Source: Kosmotoga arenicorallina S304 (GTDB taxonomy: Bacteria; Thermotogota; Thermotogae; Petrotogales; Kosmotogaceae). From it: a stretch of DNA of 64,000 bases. Positions 19,475 to 27,860 of the stretch are shown here, in pieces. The stretch spans positions 248,001-312,000 of the forward strand of contig NZ_JFHK01000004.1 of the NCBI RefSeq assembly GCF_001636545.1, given 5' to 3'. A program made the translations under genes and the position numbers. Every line of letters starts with the position of its first letter. The stretch's first letter is position 1. The notes beneath the pieces were generated by a model, which saw only the letters and a program-made list of their open reading frames with translations, was not told where the DNA came from and searched no databases.

Positions 19475-19495
19475 CCGGGGTAATACCCCGGTTAT
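19471..19495. terminator. Convergent terminator hairpin between lepB and tRNA-Ser
   Basis: ATAACCGGGGTA (19471-19482) and TACCCCGGTTAT (19484-19495) are perfect complements around one base; in RNA a 10-bp stem with a five-base loop is likely. On the plus strand only three T follow. On the minus strand a T-rich tract follows (TCTTTTTCTTTC), so the hairpin probably serves mainly tRNA-Ser and secondarily lepB. Confidence 0.7.
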
Positions 19496-19496
19496 T

Positions 19497-19585
19497 TGGC
19501 GGAGGCGGTGGGACTCGAACCCACACGGGGCCTTCACCCCACCGGTTTTCAAGACCGGCTCCTTAGCCAATTAGGATACGCCTCC
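19497..19585 (-). tRNA. tRNA-Ser (anticodon UGA)
   Basis: Read on the minus strand, GGAGGCG (19585-19579) pairs with CGCCTCC (19507-19501). Discriminator G (19500) and encoded CCA (19499-19497) follow. The anticodon stem CCGGT/ACCGG carries loop CTTGAAA with anticodon TGA. A long variable arm (GGGG/CCCC) and total length of 89 nt are typical of class II serine tRNA. Confidence 0.97.
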
Positions 19586-19593
19586 TCGAATCA

Positions 19594-19622
19594 ATTATAA
19601 CCCGAACAATGGAGGGTTTCAA
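19594..19622 (-). promoter_or_regulatory. Promoter of tRNA-Ser
   Basis: On the minus strand TTGAAA (19622-19617), a 17-base spacer and TATAAT (19599-19594) form a near-consensus promoter. Initiation is expected near 19587, two bases before the mature tRNA. Its -35 region lies within the ribosome-binding region of the divergent folE2. Confidence 0.8.
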
Positions 19623-19628
19623 GAGGTT

Positions 19629-20420
19629 ATGAAAAATGAAAAAGCATTTTTGAGAGACGTGCAAAATGAAAGGGACGAAAGAAATGTCCCCATTGATATG
19701 GTTGGTATAAGAGGATTGAAGTATCCCATAGTGGTTCTTGACAGAGCAAATGGCAGGCAAAGAACAGTGGGAACTTTTGATCTTTTTGTTGATTTACCGC
19801 GCGATTTCAGAGGCACCCATATGTCGCGCTTTGTGGAAGTGCTGGATAGGCATAATAACCGCATAACTCCTCGCAACATGGAAAGCATTTTACGGGATAT
19901 GAGAACTTTTCTAAAAGCCGATGTCGCTCATATTAATGTTTTCTTCCCCTATTTTTTAAGAAAAAGCGCTCCCATAAGCGGGATTTCAAGTTACAGCTCT
20001 TTTATATGCGGTTTCATTGCCCGCTTGAATGAGGGTTTTGATTTCATACTCGAGGTAAATGTCCCGGTTATGACAGTATGCCCTTGTTCAAAAGAGATAA
20101 GCGAAAGGGGAGCCCACAATCAAAGAGCAAATGCAAAGGTAAGAATAAGGATGAAATCACTGGTCTGGATTGAAGAAATCATAGAAATTGCAGAATCATC
20201 AGCTAGCGCCCCTATTTTCAGCCTGTTGAAAAGAGAAGATGAGAAATACATCACAGAGCTTTCATATGACAATCCGAGGTTCGTTGAAGATTTATCCCGG
20301 GAAATCGTATTACGTCTTGAAAAGGACCAGAGAATTACGTGGTACAGGGTCGAAGTCGCAAGCCAGGAGTCGATCCACAATCATGAAGCCTATGCTTGCA
20401 TAGAGAAGAGAGGAATATGA
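19629..20420 (+). CDS. folE2: GTP cyclohydrolase FolE2 (type IB)
   Basis: FolE2 converts GTP to 7,8-dihydroneopterin triphosphate, the entry to folate and queuosine pathways, and replaces zinc-dependent FolE in many bacteria. The 263-residue protein has the family segments RGTHMSRF and TVCPCSKEISERGAHNQRA with the active-site cysteine C151. AGAGG is only two bases before ATG 19629, but GGAGGG lies 12 bases upstream; no better in-frame start exists. No convincing promoter was found between it and tRNA-Ser. The stop overlaps rsmG. Confidence 0.94.
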   Translation: MKNEKAFLRDVQNERDERNVPIDMVGIRGLKYPIVVLDRANGRQRTVGTFDLFVDLPRDFRGTHMSRFVEVLDRHNNRITPRNMESILRDMRTFLKADVAHINVFFPYFLRKSAPISGISSYSSFICGFIARLNEGFDFILEVNVPVMTVCPCSKEISERGAHNQRANAKVRIRMKSLVWIEEIIEIAESSASAPIFSLLKREDEKYITELSYDNPRFVEDLSREIVLRLEKDQRITWYRVEVASQESIHNHEAYACIEKRGI

Positions 20421-21082
20421 AAGCCTTTTTGAACAAAGATAAGCGCGTGAAAATAGAGAGTTATTTAAAATTCCTTATTTCTTCCCGACACAATCTCACT
20501 GCAATTAAAGATCCCACTGAAGCTTATCAAAAGCACTTCCTCGACATTTATCTGCCGCTTGAAGGGCTCAATTTAAAAGGTAACTTTATTGACATAGGCA
20601 CAGGAGGAGGCGTGCCCGGGATAATATGCGCAATACTCTTTCCAGAAAGTGAGTGGACATTGCTTGATTCTATTGGTAAAAAGGTGAAAGAAATTGAAAC
20701 CTTTATCTCAAGATTAAATCTTAAAAACGTACGCGCTGTTTGTCAGAGAGCTGAAGAGCACGCAGTTCTAAACAGGGAAAAGTACAGCGGGGCTTTCATG
20801 AGAGCAGTTGCCAGAGCTGATATATGCCTTGAGTACGCAGCTCCCCTGATTCATATTGGTGGGAGAATATACTTGTACAGAGGTCCCGGCTGGAAAGAAG
20901 AAAAGGATGCTGCAGAACATGCCGCCTCTCTTCTTGGTCTTTCAATTGATAGAGTTATAGAGTACAAAATTGAGGAAAATATAAAAAGAAATCTTGTTAT
21001 CTATAAAAAGGTCTGTCCAACACCTGTTGAATTTCCTAGAAAAACCGGTATTGCCGTAAAAAAACCGCTTGGAGGGAAATAA
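20417..21082 (+). CDS. rsmG: 16S rRNA (guanine527-N7)-methyltransferase
   Basis: RsmG methylates G527 of 16S rRNA, the modification linked to streptomycin response. The 221-residue protein has the SAM-binding IDIGTGGGVPGI at about 58-69 and the RHNLTAI N-terminal segment. I chose ATG 20417, which overlaps the folE2 stop and follows GAGAGGA, rather than an in-frame codon at 20396. The C-terminus ends one base before the next gene. Confidence 0.93.
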   Translation: MKAFLNKDKRVKIESYLKFLISSRHNLTAIKDPTEAYQKHFLDIYLPLEGLNLKGNFIDIGTGGGVPGIICAILFPESEWTLLDSIGKKVKEIETFISRLNLKNVRAVCQRAEEHAVLNREKYSGAFMRAVARADICLEYAAPLIHIGGRIYLYRGPGWKEEKDAAEHAASLLGLSIDRVIEYKIEENIKRNLVIYKKVCPTPVEFPRKTGIAVKKPLGGK

Positions 21083-21910
21083 ATGAAGGTTTTCATTGAT
21101 GCTCCTCGCAAAGGTGCAACAAACATGGCCATTGATATGGCGCTGAGCCACTGGGTGACTACAAGCCAGAACGAAAGCATTGTTTTGCGGTTTTATCGCT
21201 GGGATCCTCCCTGCCTTTCCCTTGGCAGAAATCAACATATTGATGCGATTAATGTAGATTACCTTAACGAGATGGGCTTTGATCTGGTTAGAAGGCCAAC
21301 AGGTGGAAAGGCAGTACTTCACTGGGTGGAATTAACTTACAGCTTTATAGCTAAAAGCGTAGATAAGAGGATCCCAAGAAACGTTGTCGATTCTTACATG
21401 AAAATATCCACCGCTCTTAAAGCAGGGCTTAACAGCATGGGTTTTCCTGTAGAAATAAATGAAAAAAAAGCTTCCGAAATCTCTGACATATGCTTTCAGG
21501 TCCCTTCAGTCAAAGAACTGGTTATCTTCGGGAAAAAGCTTGTTGGGAGCGCTCAAACAAGAAAAAAAGGGGCATTACTGCAACACGGATCAATCCTATT
21601 ACGAGCCATGCCCGATGAATATCTCTCCTGCTTTCATGAGTTATCGAAAGATGAAAGACAACGCAAAAAGGTAAAAAATAGTATGATAGGTTTAGAGGAT
21701 TATTCAAAGAAAAAAGTGAATATCCCGGAACTCATCGAGAATCTTATGCTGGCATTTTCAATAATTTTTGAAGAGAGAATTGAGATTGCAGATTACAACA
21801 AACTCGGTCCCGAATTTTCTGAAAAGCTCGATCTTTATGAAAGGATGTTCGATTCATATGAGTGGAACTTCAAAAGGCAAACTATGGATAGTCTCAACAC
21901 CAATAGGTAA
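21083..21910 (+). CDS. Lipoate-protein ligase A family protein
   Basis: This 275-residue member of the biotin/lipoate ligase fold (LplA/LipM) would attach lipoate or octanoate to lipoyl domains. The substrate-binding RRPTGGKAVLH is at 70-80 and the catalytic lysine region is KKLVGSAQ near 151-158. GGAGGG precedes the ATG. Full LplA enzymes have a separate C-terminal accessory domain; that is not obvious here, so a LipM-like transferase or a minimal ligase is possible. The lipoamide dehydrogenase at 61373-62719 shows lipoylated partners should exist, but none is in the window. Its 3' end overlaps rsmI by 53 nt. Confidence 0.85.
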   Translation: MKVFIDAPRKGATNMAIDMALSHWVTTSQNESIVLRFYRWDPPCLSLGRNQHIDAINVDYLNEMGFDLVRRPTGGKAVLHWVELTYSFIAKSVDKRIPRNVVDSYMKISTALKAGLNSMGFPVEINEKKASEISDICFQVPSVKELVIFGKKLVGSAQTRKKGALLQHGSILLRAMPDEYLSCFHELSKDERQRKKVKNSMIGLEDYSKKKVNIPELIENLMLAFSIIFEERIEIADYNKLGPEFSEKLDLYERMFDSYEWNFKRQTMDSLNTNR

Positions 21911-22571
21911 TCTTGAAGATATGACCTTAAGAGCGATAAGGATATTGAAGGAAGTTCCCATTATCCTCGCGGAAGATACCAGAAGAACCTCAACTTTGCT
22001 TAAAAAAATCGGAATAGAAGGAAAAAAATTGATTTCCTTTAATGCCCAAAATCAAAACCGTCGTTTACCACAGATCCTATCTCACATAAATGCGGGGCAA
22101 AATATAGCCCTTGTAAGCGATGCGGGCACTCCCGTTATTTCTGATCCTGGAAGCAAATTAATTTCAGAATGTCATAAATTTAAGATTGAAACCGATATCG
22201 TTCCGGGTCCCAGCGCAGTTACTTCGGCTGTTGCTATCAGTGGATTCCCGGGTACTCATTTCGTTTTTCTGGGCTTTTTACCTCGCGGCAAAAACAGGAG
22301 AAGGCTCTTTAGAAAGATTGCTGAAGGGTTGTATGGTGAAGCGCTTATGGTTTTCTTTGAGTCGCCTCAACGCATCAAACAATCACTGAAAGAGTGGCTG
22401 GAAATTGTTGGTGATAGAGAGTGCTTTATAGCAAGGGAATTAACAAAGATTCATCAGGAATTGATACGGGGTCCTATTAGTGAAATCCTGAAAAATCTTC
22501 CTGAACAGCTTAAAGGTGAAATAACCGTGGTGATCTCTGGAAATTCATTAAAAAAAGATAACTCGTATTGA
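21858..22571 (+). CDS. rsmI: 16S rRNA (cytidine1402-2'-O)-methyltransferase
   Basis: RsmI methylates the ribose of C1402 in the decoding centre. The tetrapyrrole-methylase fold is shown by LWIVSTPIGNLEDMTLRA, EDTRRTS and ALVSDAGTPVISDPG. The frame is open upstream inside the lipoate-ligase gene, so the start is uncertain: ATG 21858 gives 237 residues and places the family core near the N-terminus; ATG 21837 is an alternative. Either way it overlaps the previous gene by at least 53 nt, unusually long for this window. Confidence 0.92.
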   Translation: MSGTSKGKLWIVSTPIGNLEDMTLRAIRILKEVPIILAEDTRRTSTLLKKIGIEGKKLISFNAQNQNRRLPQILSHINAGQNIALVSDAGTPVISDPGSKLISECHKFKIETDIVPGPSAVTSAVAISGFPGTHFVFLGFLPRGKNRRRLFRKIAEGLYGEALMVFFESPQRIKQSLKEWLEIVGDRECFIARELTKIHQELIRGPISEILKNLPEQLKGEITVVISGNSLKKDNSY

Positions 22572-22595
22572 TGTATTTCTTACAGGGGGGACAGT

Positions 22596-23225
22596 ATGGT
22601 CCAGATTTTAAGGAATTTTCTGACATTAACTCCCGCAATAATAATTGCTATATATTTTCATGAAATAGCGCATGCCAGGTTATTCAAGAAGACAACAGAA
22701 AGCAAGAGAGATTTTTCCCTCATAGGTTGTGTGGATCCTCTGGGATTGTTAATGTACTATATATTTCAATTCGGCTGGTCAAGACCTTTTCCCATAAACT
22801 ACTGGAAATTAAAGAAACATGGATTGACCAAAACTCTCTTTACTATAATAAGCGGGCCTGCGGTTAACCTGTTTGTCGGAATTGCGGCGGCATTGCTTTT
22901 CAAATACAGTGGGCTGTTCAAGTATTCTACATTCTTTACCGGTGGTTTAGAACGCAATTATATGCTTTCATATCTTTCTGACGTGTTGTACTGGATCATG
23001 GTAGTAAATTTGAAAACTTCCCTTTTCAATTTATTGCCTTTTCCACCTTTGGATGGGGCAAGGCTTATAGAAATCGCAACTCCTGACAATCAAGTAGACT
23101 GGTTAGCGAAATTTGAAGTTTACGGCCTTCTATCGCTCGTAGTCCTTTCAATTTTGGGAATAATTCAATTGATTATGTGGCCTGTAAGCAGGCTGGTTGA
23201 GTTCATCACAGGTCTTATAATTTAA
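22596..23225 (+). CDS. Site-2-protease-family (M50) membrane metalloprotease
   Basis: This 209-residue polytopic membrane protein has the zinc-binding HEIAH at 22-26 within a hydrophobic helix and the third metal ligand D153 in NLLPFPPLDGAR. These define M50 peptidases that cut substrates within the membrane. It belongs to the small type without PDZ domain, close to YwhC-like proteins, whose substrates are mostly unknown. AGGGGGG precedes the ATG. The gene converges with the surface-protein gene on the minus strand and overlaps it by 11 nt. Confidence 0.9.
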   Translation: MVQILRNFLTLTPAIIIAIYFHEIAHARLFKKTTESKRDFSLIGCVDPLGLLMYYIFQFGWSRPFPINYWKLKKHGLTKTLFTIISGPAVNLFVGIAAALLFKYSGLFKYSTFFTGGLERNYMLSYLSDVLYWIMVVNLKTSLFNLLPFPPLDGARLIEIATPDNQVDWLAKFEVYGLLSLVVLSILGIIQLIMWPVSRLVEFITGLII

Positions 23226-25653
23226 CTCTGTGCTGCCTTTGATGCTTGATTCGTATATAGTAAACGCCCACACGTACTCCCAACCAGAAAAAGGCTCCAG
23301 CAAAAAGTAAGAGAATTATAAAGGGAGAAAAATACCATGGATAAGCATAAATAGCTTTCTCGTAAAGATTACCGCCTATATCTTCAACTTTAACAACAAC
23401 TTTTCTTCGGATAATGGAAAAGGGGATATCAATTAGCGCTTCTTTTTCGCCATTTAGATCACGCTCTGTGCCATTAACAAATAACCTTTTTAACCCAAAA
23501 TCGTCTTTAAAAAGAACCTTACGTGTTATAAAGGGTCCTGCCTTTATCTGAACTTCAGCAGGTTTGATGTCGTAAATAATCTCCACTTCTTTTTCAGTGC
23601 TGTTTCCCGCTTCATCAAAAGCTTCTATCTTTATTAGTTTTGCCGCACCTGGTTCAAGAATAACCGAAAAACCATATCTATCATTCGTTTTGATAGCAGC
23701 TTTGTCGTTTACAGTTACTTTCGAAACTCCATAATCATCATGTACCTCAAATTTGAAATCGGTGCTTTTGTCTTTTGTGACTAGTTTTTCAGGCAGTAAT
23801 ATCTCGGGAGGATTCATATCCCGAATTATATCAATTGTCCTTGCAGTTATGTTCCCGGCAACATCTCTGATCCCTATATTTATCACATTATTCCCCATAT
23901 TCGGGAGTATAACCGGGAAAACTTTTGTTGAATAAGGATAATTTTTGCCGTTTATCATCAAGCCAGCCAATCCTGTATTGTCTCTTGCATCTATATGGAG
24001 CAGTACTTCGTCGTTGCGAGTCACCTCAGGATACTGAACACTGAGAATTTCAGGCGGCGTGAAATCCCCTATAACCAAAAATTCGTTGAGTGTACTGTTC
24101 CCGGCGAGATCTTCAATTTTTATTTTTATGATATTATTACCACTGGAAATAGCTACCGGGAAGTCAAATTCATATTCCTCTTTTCCTTCCAGAAACAAAG
24201 CTTTATCTCCAAGCTTGATGCTCTGCAAGCCGACGTTATCGGATACTCTGCCCGAAAGCACTATCTCGTCCGAAGATGTGAATTGTGGTATATCAGACAT
24301 GGATAAAAGGGGCGGGGAATCATCGAGAAAAATCGTATACGGCGTTGGTTGAAAAATTCTTCCAAACACGTCTTTATAGCTTATGTTGATTTTGTTGTAC
24401 CCTTCATTTAAAGCAATGGGAATAACCAATCGCGGGGAACTCATTTTTACTATCCTGTTTTCAACGCTTACGAAATCGAGAAGTATACCACCTTGATATT
24501 CAAATTCAAGATTGTAGTTTTTCTTATTTGTAAGAGGGGGAATATCCATAGATAATTTTGGTGCTGGGGGTTTGGAAAAAATAACTATTCCCGAGGTTAA
24601 CTTGTAATCAACGTATGACGAAACGCAGTATAGCCAGTTTCCGGTATCCAGGTGATCAGAATCAAAGAACACATTTCCTGGTGAATATTCAACATTCCTT
24701 GAAAAGGCCTGTTCTTTTCCAGAGCCTATTTTTTTGAAGTTGAGTGGGATCCGATTCAAAGCTGGTTCTCCCGCGATATCGAAAGAAACCTCCGCGCCGC
24801 CATCGTTCACTGGATTTCTACTTAGAAACCACCTTACATTCCACGATGGAACTGAAATCTGGAAAGCTTCTTTTTCGCCATTATTAAAACTTATGGTTAT
24901 TTCGCTTTCCTTAAATTCACCGAGCCCCTGAAATTTCATCAGCGTAGCTTCAGAAATTTCATTCAATATTTCCTGTAACATCTCCGATAAAATCTGTTTC
25001 TGAACAGTATAAAAACCCCCGAATCTGATATTCTGCAAAATTCTTATTGGGGCGGAGTTGTCTTTCCAGTTTCCTAAAAACAAAGGAATGACACCGCTTT
25101 CTATCAACAAGCCAGCTGCTTCTTGATCTGACAATTTGCTACCATTATCTCTTCCATCTCCAAGAACTATGAGGAATCTCACATCACCCTGCTCCTTCAT
25201 GCTTGTCCCCGCGAAACCCACTCCATCTATTAGACGTTGAGTTTCTGAAAAATCGTGTACAACTTCAGATGAGAGGTTCTTTTCAAAGAATTCAAGGCCA
25301 CATTCTGGAACTCTCAGATTGATCTCTTCACCAAAAGTCCAGAGACTGAACGAAGGACTGATGGAAAACTTGTCGCTAAACTCCCTGAGCATTTCAATCG
25401 AAAGAATCTCTGATAAATCAATGCCTTCCTGCACAAGAAAAGCTATTGAAACTTTTGAATTGATATGCAGCGGTTGCGATTCAAAGTTTCTCATAAGCCC
25501 GTTTATTTCAAGGGAAGATATACCCTTTCCATTCTGCCGTAACAGAGCTTTTATTGCAGGGTAATCTGATGTATCAAAACCCAAAGTATTCATTTCATCA
25601 GCAGTGCCAAGAATTGCAAGAATTAAGAACAAGGCAAGAACAAGTTTTTTCAT
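23215..25653 (-). CDS. Membrane-anchored surface protein with degenerate VWA domain and Ig-like repeats
   Basis: This 812-residue protein has a signal peptide (about 1-18), a VWA-like region (about 65-240) and a series of Ig-like beta repeats (about 420-760). The repeats contain recurring DN.GL...I.G and I.DLAGN/VRDVAGN-type segments. A transmembrane helix (about 772-795) precedes a short basic tail. The VWA metal site appears lost: where DxSxS is expected the sequence reads AFLVQEGID. It may be a structural or binding protein of the envelope. GGAGG precedes the ATG, which overlaps the stop of the DHH phosphoesterase gene upstream. Function is not known. Confidence 0.75.
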   Translation of the reverse strand: MKKLVLALFLILAILGTADEMNTLGFDTSDYPAIKALLRQNGKGISSLEINGLMRNFESQPLHINSKVSIAFLVQEGIDLSEILSIEMLREFSDKFSISPSFSLWTFGEEINLRVPECGLEFFEKNLSSEVVHDFSETQRLIDGVGFAGTSMKEQGDVRFLIVLGDGRDNGSKLSDQEAAGLLIESGVIPLFLGNWKDNSAPIRILQNIRFGGFYTVQKQILSEMLQEILNEISEATLMKFQGLGEFKESEITISFNNGEKEAFQISVPSWNVRWFLSRNPVNDGGAEVSFDIAGEPALNRIPLNFKKIGSGKEQAFSRNVEYSPGNVFFDSDHLDTGNWLYCVSSYVDYKLTSGIVIFSKPPAPKLSMDIPPLTNKKNYNLEFEYQGGILLDFVSVENRIVKMSSPRLVIPIALNEGYNKINISYKDVFGRIFQPTPYTIFLDDSPPLLSMSDIPQFTSSDEIVLSGRVSDNVGLQSIKLGDKALFLEGKEEYEFDFPVAISSGNNIIKIKIEDLAGNSTLNEFLVIGDFTPPEILSVQYPEVTRNDEVLLHIDARDNTGLAGLMINGKNYPYSTKVFPVILPNMGNNVINIGIRDVAGNITARTIDIIRDMNPPEILLPEKLVTKDKSTDFKFEVHDDYGVSKVTVNDKAAIKTNDRYGFSVILEPGAAKLIKIEAFDEAGNSTEKEVEIIYDIKPAEVQIKAGPFITRKVLFKDDFGLKRLFVNGTERDLNGEKEALIDIPFSIIRRKVVVKVEDIGGNLYEKAIYAYPWYFSPFIILLLFAGAFFWLGVRVGVYYIRIKHQRQHRVKL

Positions 25654-26624
25654 CTTTCCTCCAATCTTTCAGAAATATACTCTATCACCTCTTCAAGGGC
25701 TTCTTGCAAATCATTGTCATAAGTCAATGTAAATCCCGCCGCACGTTCATGGCCGCCTCCACCAAAAGCCTTTGCGACCTCACTCACATCAAAATAGCTC
25801 TTCGAACGAAGGCTAACATGGGCTTCCCCTTTAAAACTCTCTGAAGCAAAAAGGGCAACTTCAACTGTTGAGATTGAACGGAGTTGAGAAACAAACCCTG
25901 AAAATTCATCCTCACTCAAACCGTACCTATCAAAATTCCGCTTTTCAAGAAAGGAATAGGCGAATTTCCCAGAGCAGCTCACTTTTAAATTGTCCAGAGC
26001 ATCTCTTTCCAGGTAAAATTCTTCCAGTTTTTTGTTCTCAAGAATTACACGGGCCACATATGCAGGATCTGCACCATACTTAACCAAACAGGCCACATCT
26101 TCAAAAACAGTTGAATTAACATTGCTGTATCTGAAAAACCCTGTATCGGTTGCTATGCCTAAGTAATTCAACAATGCGAGCTCTTCATCAAAGTTTACAT
26201 CCATTACTTGCATTAATCTGAAAACCATTTGAGCGGTACTGGAATAATTAGGTGAAACCCAATTGACGTTTCCGAAATATGTATTTGTCTTGTGGTGATC
26301 TATTAGCACGGTGCGCACATGTGTTTTTAAGACCCTCTGAAATCCACCAATTCTATCTGGAGAAGATGAATCGACTATAATCATCAAATCCGGTAATTCC
26401 AGATCCGGAGAATAACAAACTAGTTTATCAGTATGTGGAAACCCCATATAGATTGAGGGAATTTTCCAGTCAACAGCAGGGGTAACCTTTTTGCCAAGGC
26501 TTGAAAGCCCGCGATAAAGCGAAAGAACAGAAGAAATGCAATCCCCATCAGGCATTATATGACCACATACGAGTATTTTTTCAGCCTGTTCAATCTCAGA
26601 AATTACAGCACTGACATTTCTCAC
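25650..26624 (-). CDS. DHH-family phosphoesterase (NrnA-like)
   Basis: This 324-residue protein has the layout of NrnA, which degrades short oligoribonucleotides and can dephosphorylate pAp. The DHH domain shows GHIMPDGDCISS, IIVDSSSPDR and LIDHHKTN, and the C-terminal DHHA1 domain has FGGGGHERAAGF. Start is GTG 26624 behind AAGGAGGAG, overlapping the stop of purine nucleoside phosphorylase. The pair suggests nucleotide recycling; the surface-protein gene downstream seems unrelated but shares the transcript. Confidence 0.9.
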   Translation of the reverse strand: MRNVSAVISEIEQAEKILVCGHIMPDGDCISSVLSLYRGLSSLGKKVTPAVDWKIPSIYMGFPHTDKLVCYSPDLELPDLMIIVDSSSPDRIGGFQRVLKTHVRTVLIDHHKTNTYFGNVNWVSPNYSSTAQMVFRLMQVMDVNFDEELALLNYLGIATDTGFFRYSNVNSTVFEDVACLVKYGADPAYVARVILENKKLEEFYLERDALDNLKVSCSGKFAYSFLEKRNFDRYGLSEDEFSGFVSQLRSISTVEVALFASESFKGEAHVSLRSKSYFDVSEVAKAFGGGGHERAAGFTLTYDNDLQEALEEVIEYISERLEER

Positions 26625-27442
26625 AATTTCTCCTCCTTAAAGGCGTTAAGAGCGATCGTAACAATTTTGCTGAATTTGGATCGAACTTTCTGAGCCGTTT
26701 CAACCACTTCATGATGATCTAACTTCTTGTCCAGAATTCCAGAAGCCATGTTTGTTATGCATGAAAATGCCAAAGCCTTTATTTTGCAGTGAGAAGCTGC
26801 TATCAGCTCTGGAACAGTAGACATGCCAACCATATCAGCACCAAAGCTTTCATAAGCCTTTATTTCAGCAGGAGTTTCATAAGAAGGACCCGTTACAAAA
26901 ATATAGGTACCCTGCTTCATATCTATATCAGCACTTTTTGAAATGCGCTCCACTTTTTTCAACCATTCCCTGTCAATAACTGACGACATATCAGGAAACC
27001 GAACCCCGTATTCTTCTTTGTTTGGGCCTATAAGAGGGTTGTTAAAGCTAAAATTTATCACATCTGTTATGGCTACAATATCTCCAGGAATAAAACTCCT
27101 ATTTATACCACCTGCTGCGTTTGTTACAATAAGGCGCTCGATACCCATCTCTTTGAAAATATATATGGGCTTCACAACATCCTGTATAGCATGTCCTTCA
27201 TAAAAATGAAACCTCCCATCCATTGCAATAACCGCTTCTCCACTTAATCGTCCAACAACAAATCTCCCTCTATGACCTTCAACGGTACTTCGGGGGAAAG
27301 ATTCGATCTCGCCGTAATCAACAGAAATGGCATCTTCAAATTGCCCCGTTAAATATCCAAGACCGGATCCTAAAATCAGACCGATGGTAGGTTTTACTTT
27401 GGATTTTGCAAGGATTTTTTCAGCAGCTTCTTCAAAATCCAT
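26621..27442 (-). CDS. Purine nucleoside phosphorylase (trimeric type)
   Basis: The enzyme cleaves purine nucleosides with phosphate to base and ribose-1-phosphate. The 273-residue protein has GLILGSGLGYL near the N-terminus, EGHRGRFVVG, the VTNAAGGIN core motif and GPSYETPAE, as in PunA/DeoD class I enzymes. AGGAGGAG at 27458-27451 directs initiation to ATG 27442, not to the more upstream frame opening. A possible minus-strand promoter (TTGAGT, 19-base spacer, TATAAT) lies in the gap shared with acpP. Confidence 0.94.
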   Translation of the reverse strand: MDFEEAAEKILAKSKVKPTIGLILGSGLGYLTGQFEDAISVDYGEIESFPRSTVEGHRGRFVVGRLSGEAVIAMDGRFHFYEGHAIQDVVKPIYIFKEMGIERLIVTNAAGGINRSFIPGDIVAITDVINFSFNNPLIGPNKEEYGVRFPDMSSVIDREWLKKVERISKSADIDMKQGTYIFVTGPSYETPAEIKAYESFGADMVGMSTVPELIAASHCKIKALAFSCITNMASGILDKKLDHHEVVETAQKVRSKFSKIVTIALNAFKEEKL

Positions 27443-27484
27443 TATCTCATCTCCTCCTGTTTGTTTAAAAGATTTTTTCACTAA

Positions 27485-27512
27485 TTGATTATATAACAAT
27501 ATGTGGTACAAT
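27485..27512 (+). promoter_or_regulatory. Upstream acpP promoter candidate
   Basis: TTGATT (27485-27490), a 16-base spacer and TACAAT (27507-27512) form a plausible promoter. Predicted initiation near 27519 would be inside the inverted repeat at 27514-27535. Confidence 0.5.
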
Positions 27513-27513
27513 A

Positions 27514-27535
27514 CTCAAAGTCCATTGACTTTGAG
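27514..27535. promoter_or_regulatory. Perfect 9-bp inverted repeat over acpP -35 region (candidate operator)
   Basis: CTCAAAGTC (27514-27522) and GACTTTGAG (27527-27535) are exact reverse complements separated by CATT. The site covers the -35 hexamer of the main acpP promoter (27525-27530) and follows the -10 of the upstream one. Its symmetry and position fit a repressor-binding site; the regulator is unknown. Confidence 0.55.
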
Positions 27536-27553
27536 CTTAGACAACAATATAAT
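27525..27553 (+). promoter_or_regulatory. Main acpP promoter
   Basis: TTGACT (27525-27530), a 17-base spacer and consensus TATAAT (27548-27553) make a strong sigma-A-type promoter, about 40 bases before the acpP start. Confidence 0.82.
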
Positions 27554-27593
27554 ATGTGAGACTGAAAGGAATATACGGAAGGAGGAGATCTTT

Positions 27594-27851
27594 GTGAGTC
27601 CCGAAGAAATTTTTGAAAAGGTTAGAGAAATAATTGCGGAAAAGTTGGGAATTGAAGTCGACGATATCGAACTTTCATCGGACCTTACCGAAGATCTTGG
27701 TGCAGACTCTCTTGATCTTGTCGATCTGGTCATGGCTTTTGAAGACGAATTCGGAATAAAGGTGGAAGATGAGCAAGTAGAAAATATTAAAACCGTAGAA
27801 AACATTGTTAGCTATGTAGCCAAAGTCCTCGGTGCTGATGATGAGGAATAA
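27594..27851 (+). CDS. acpP: Acyl carrier protein
   Basis: ACP carries growing acyl chains in fatty-acid synthesis on a 4'-phosphopantetheine. The 85-residue acidic protein has the attachment serine S39 in GADSLDLVDL. Start is GTG 27594, six bases after GGAGGAG. The gene stands alone between its own promoters and a strong terminator, without other fab genes nearby, so its supply can be set independently. Confidence 0.97.
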   Translation: MSPEEIFEKVREIIAEKLGIEVDDIELSSDLTEDLGADSLDLVDLVMAFEDEFGIKVEDEQVENIKTVENIVSYVAKVLGADDEE

Positions 27852-27860
27852 ATAAAATTG

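Noticed and set aside
23753-24352. Overlapping plus-strand open frames opposite the surface-protein gene
   Set aside because: They reflect the repetitive Ig-like coding sequence on the minus strand; no recognisable domain.
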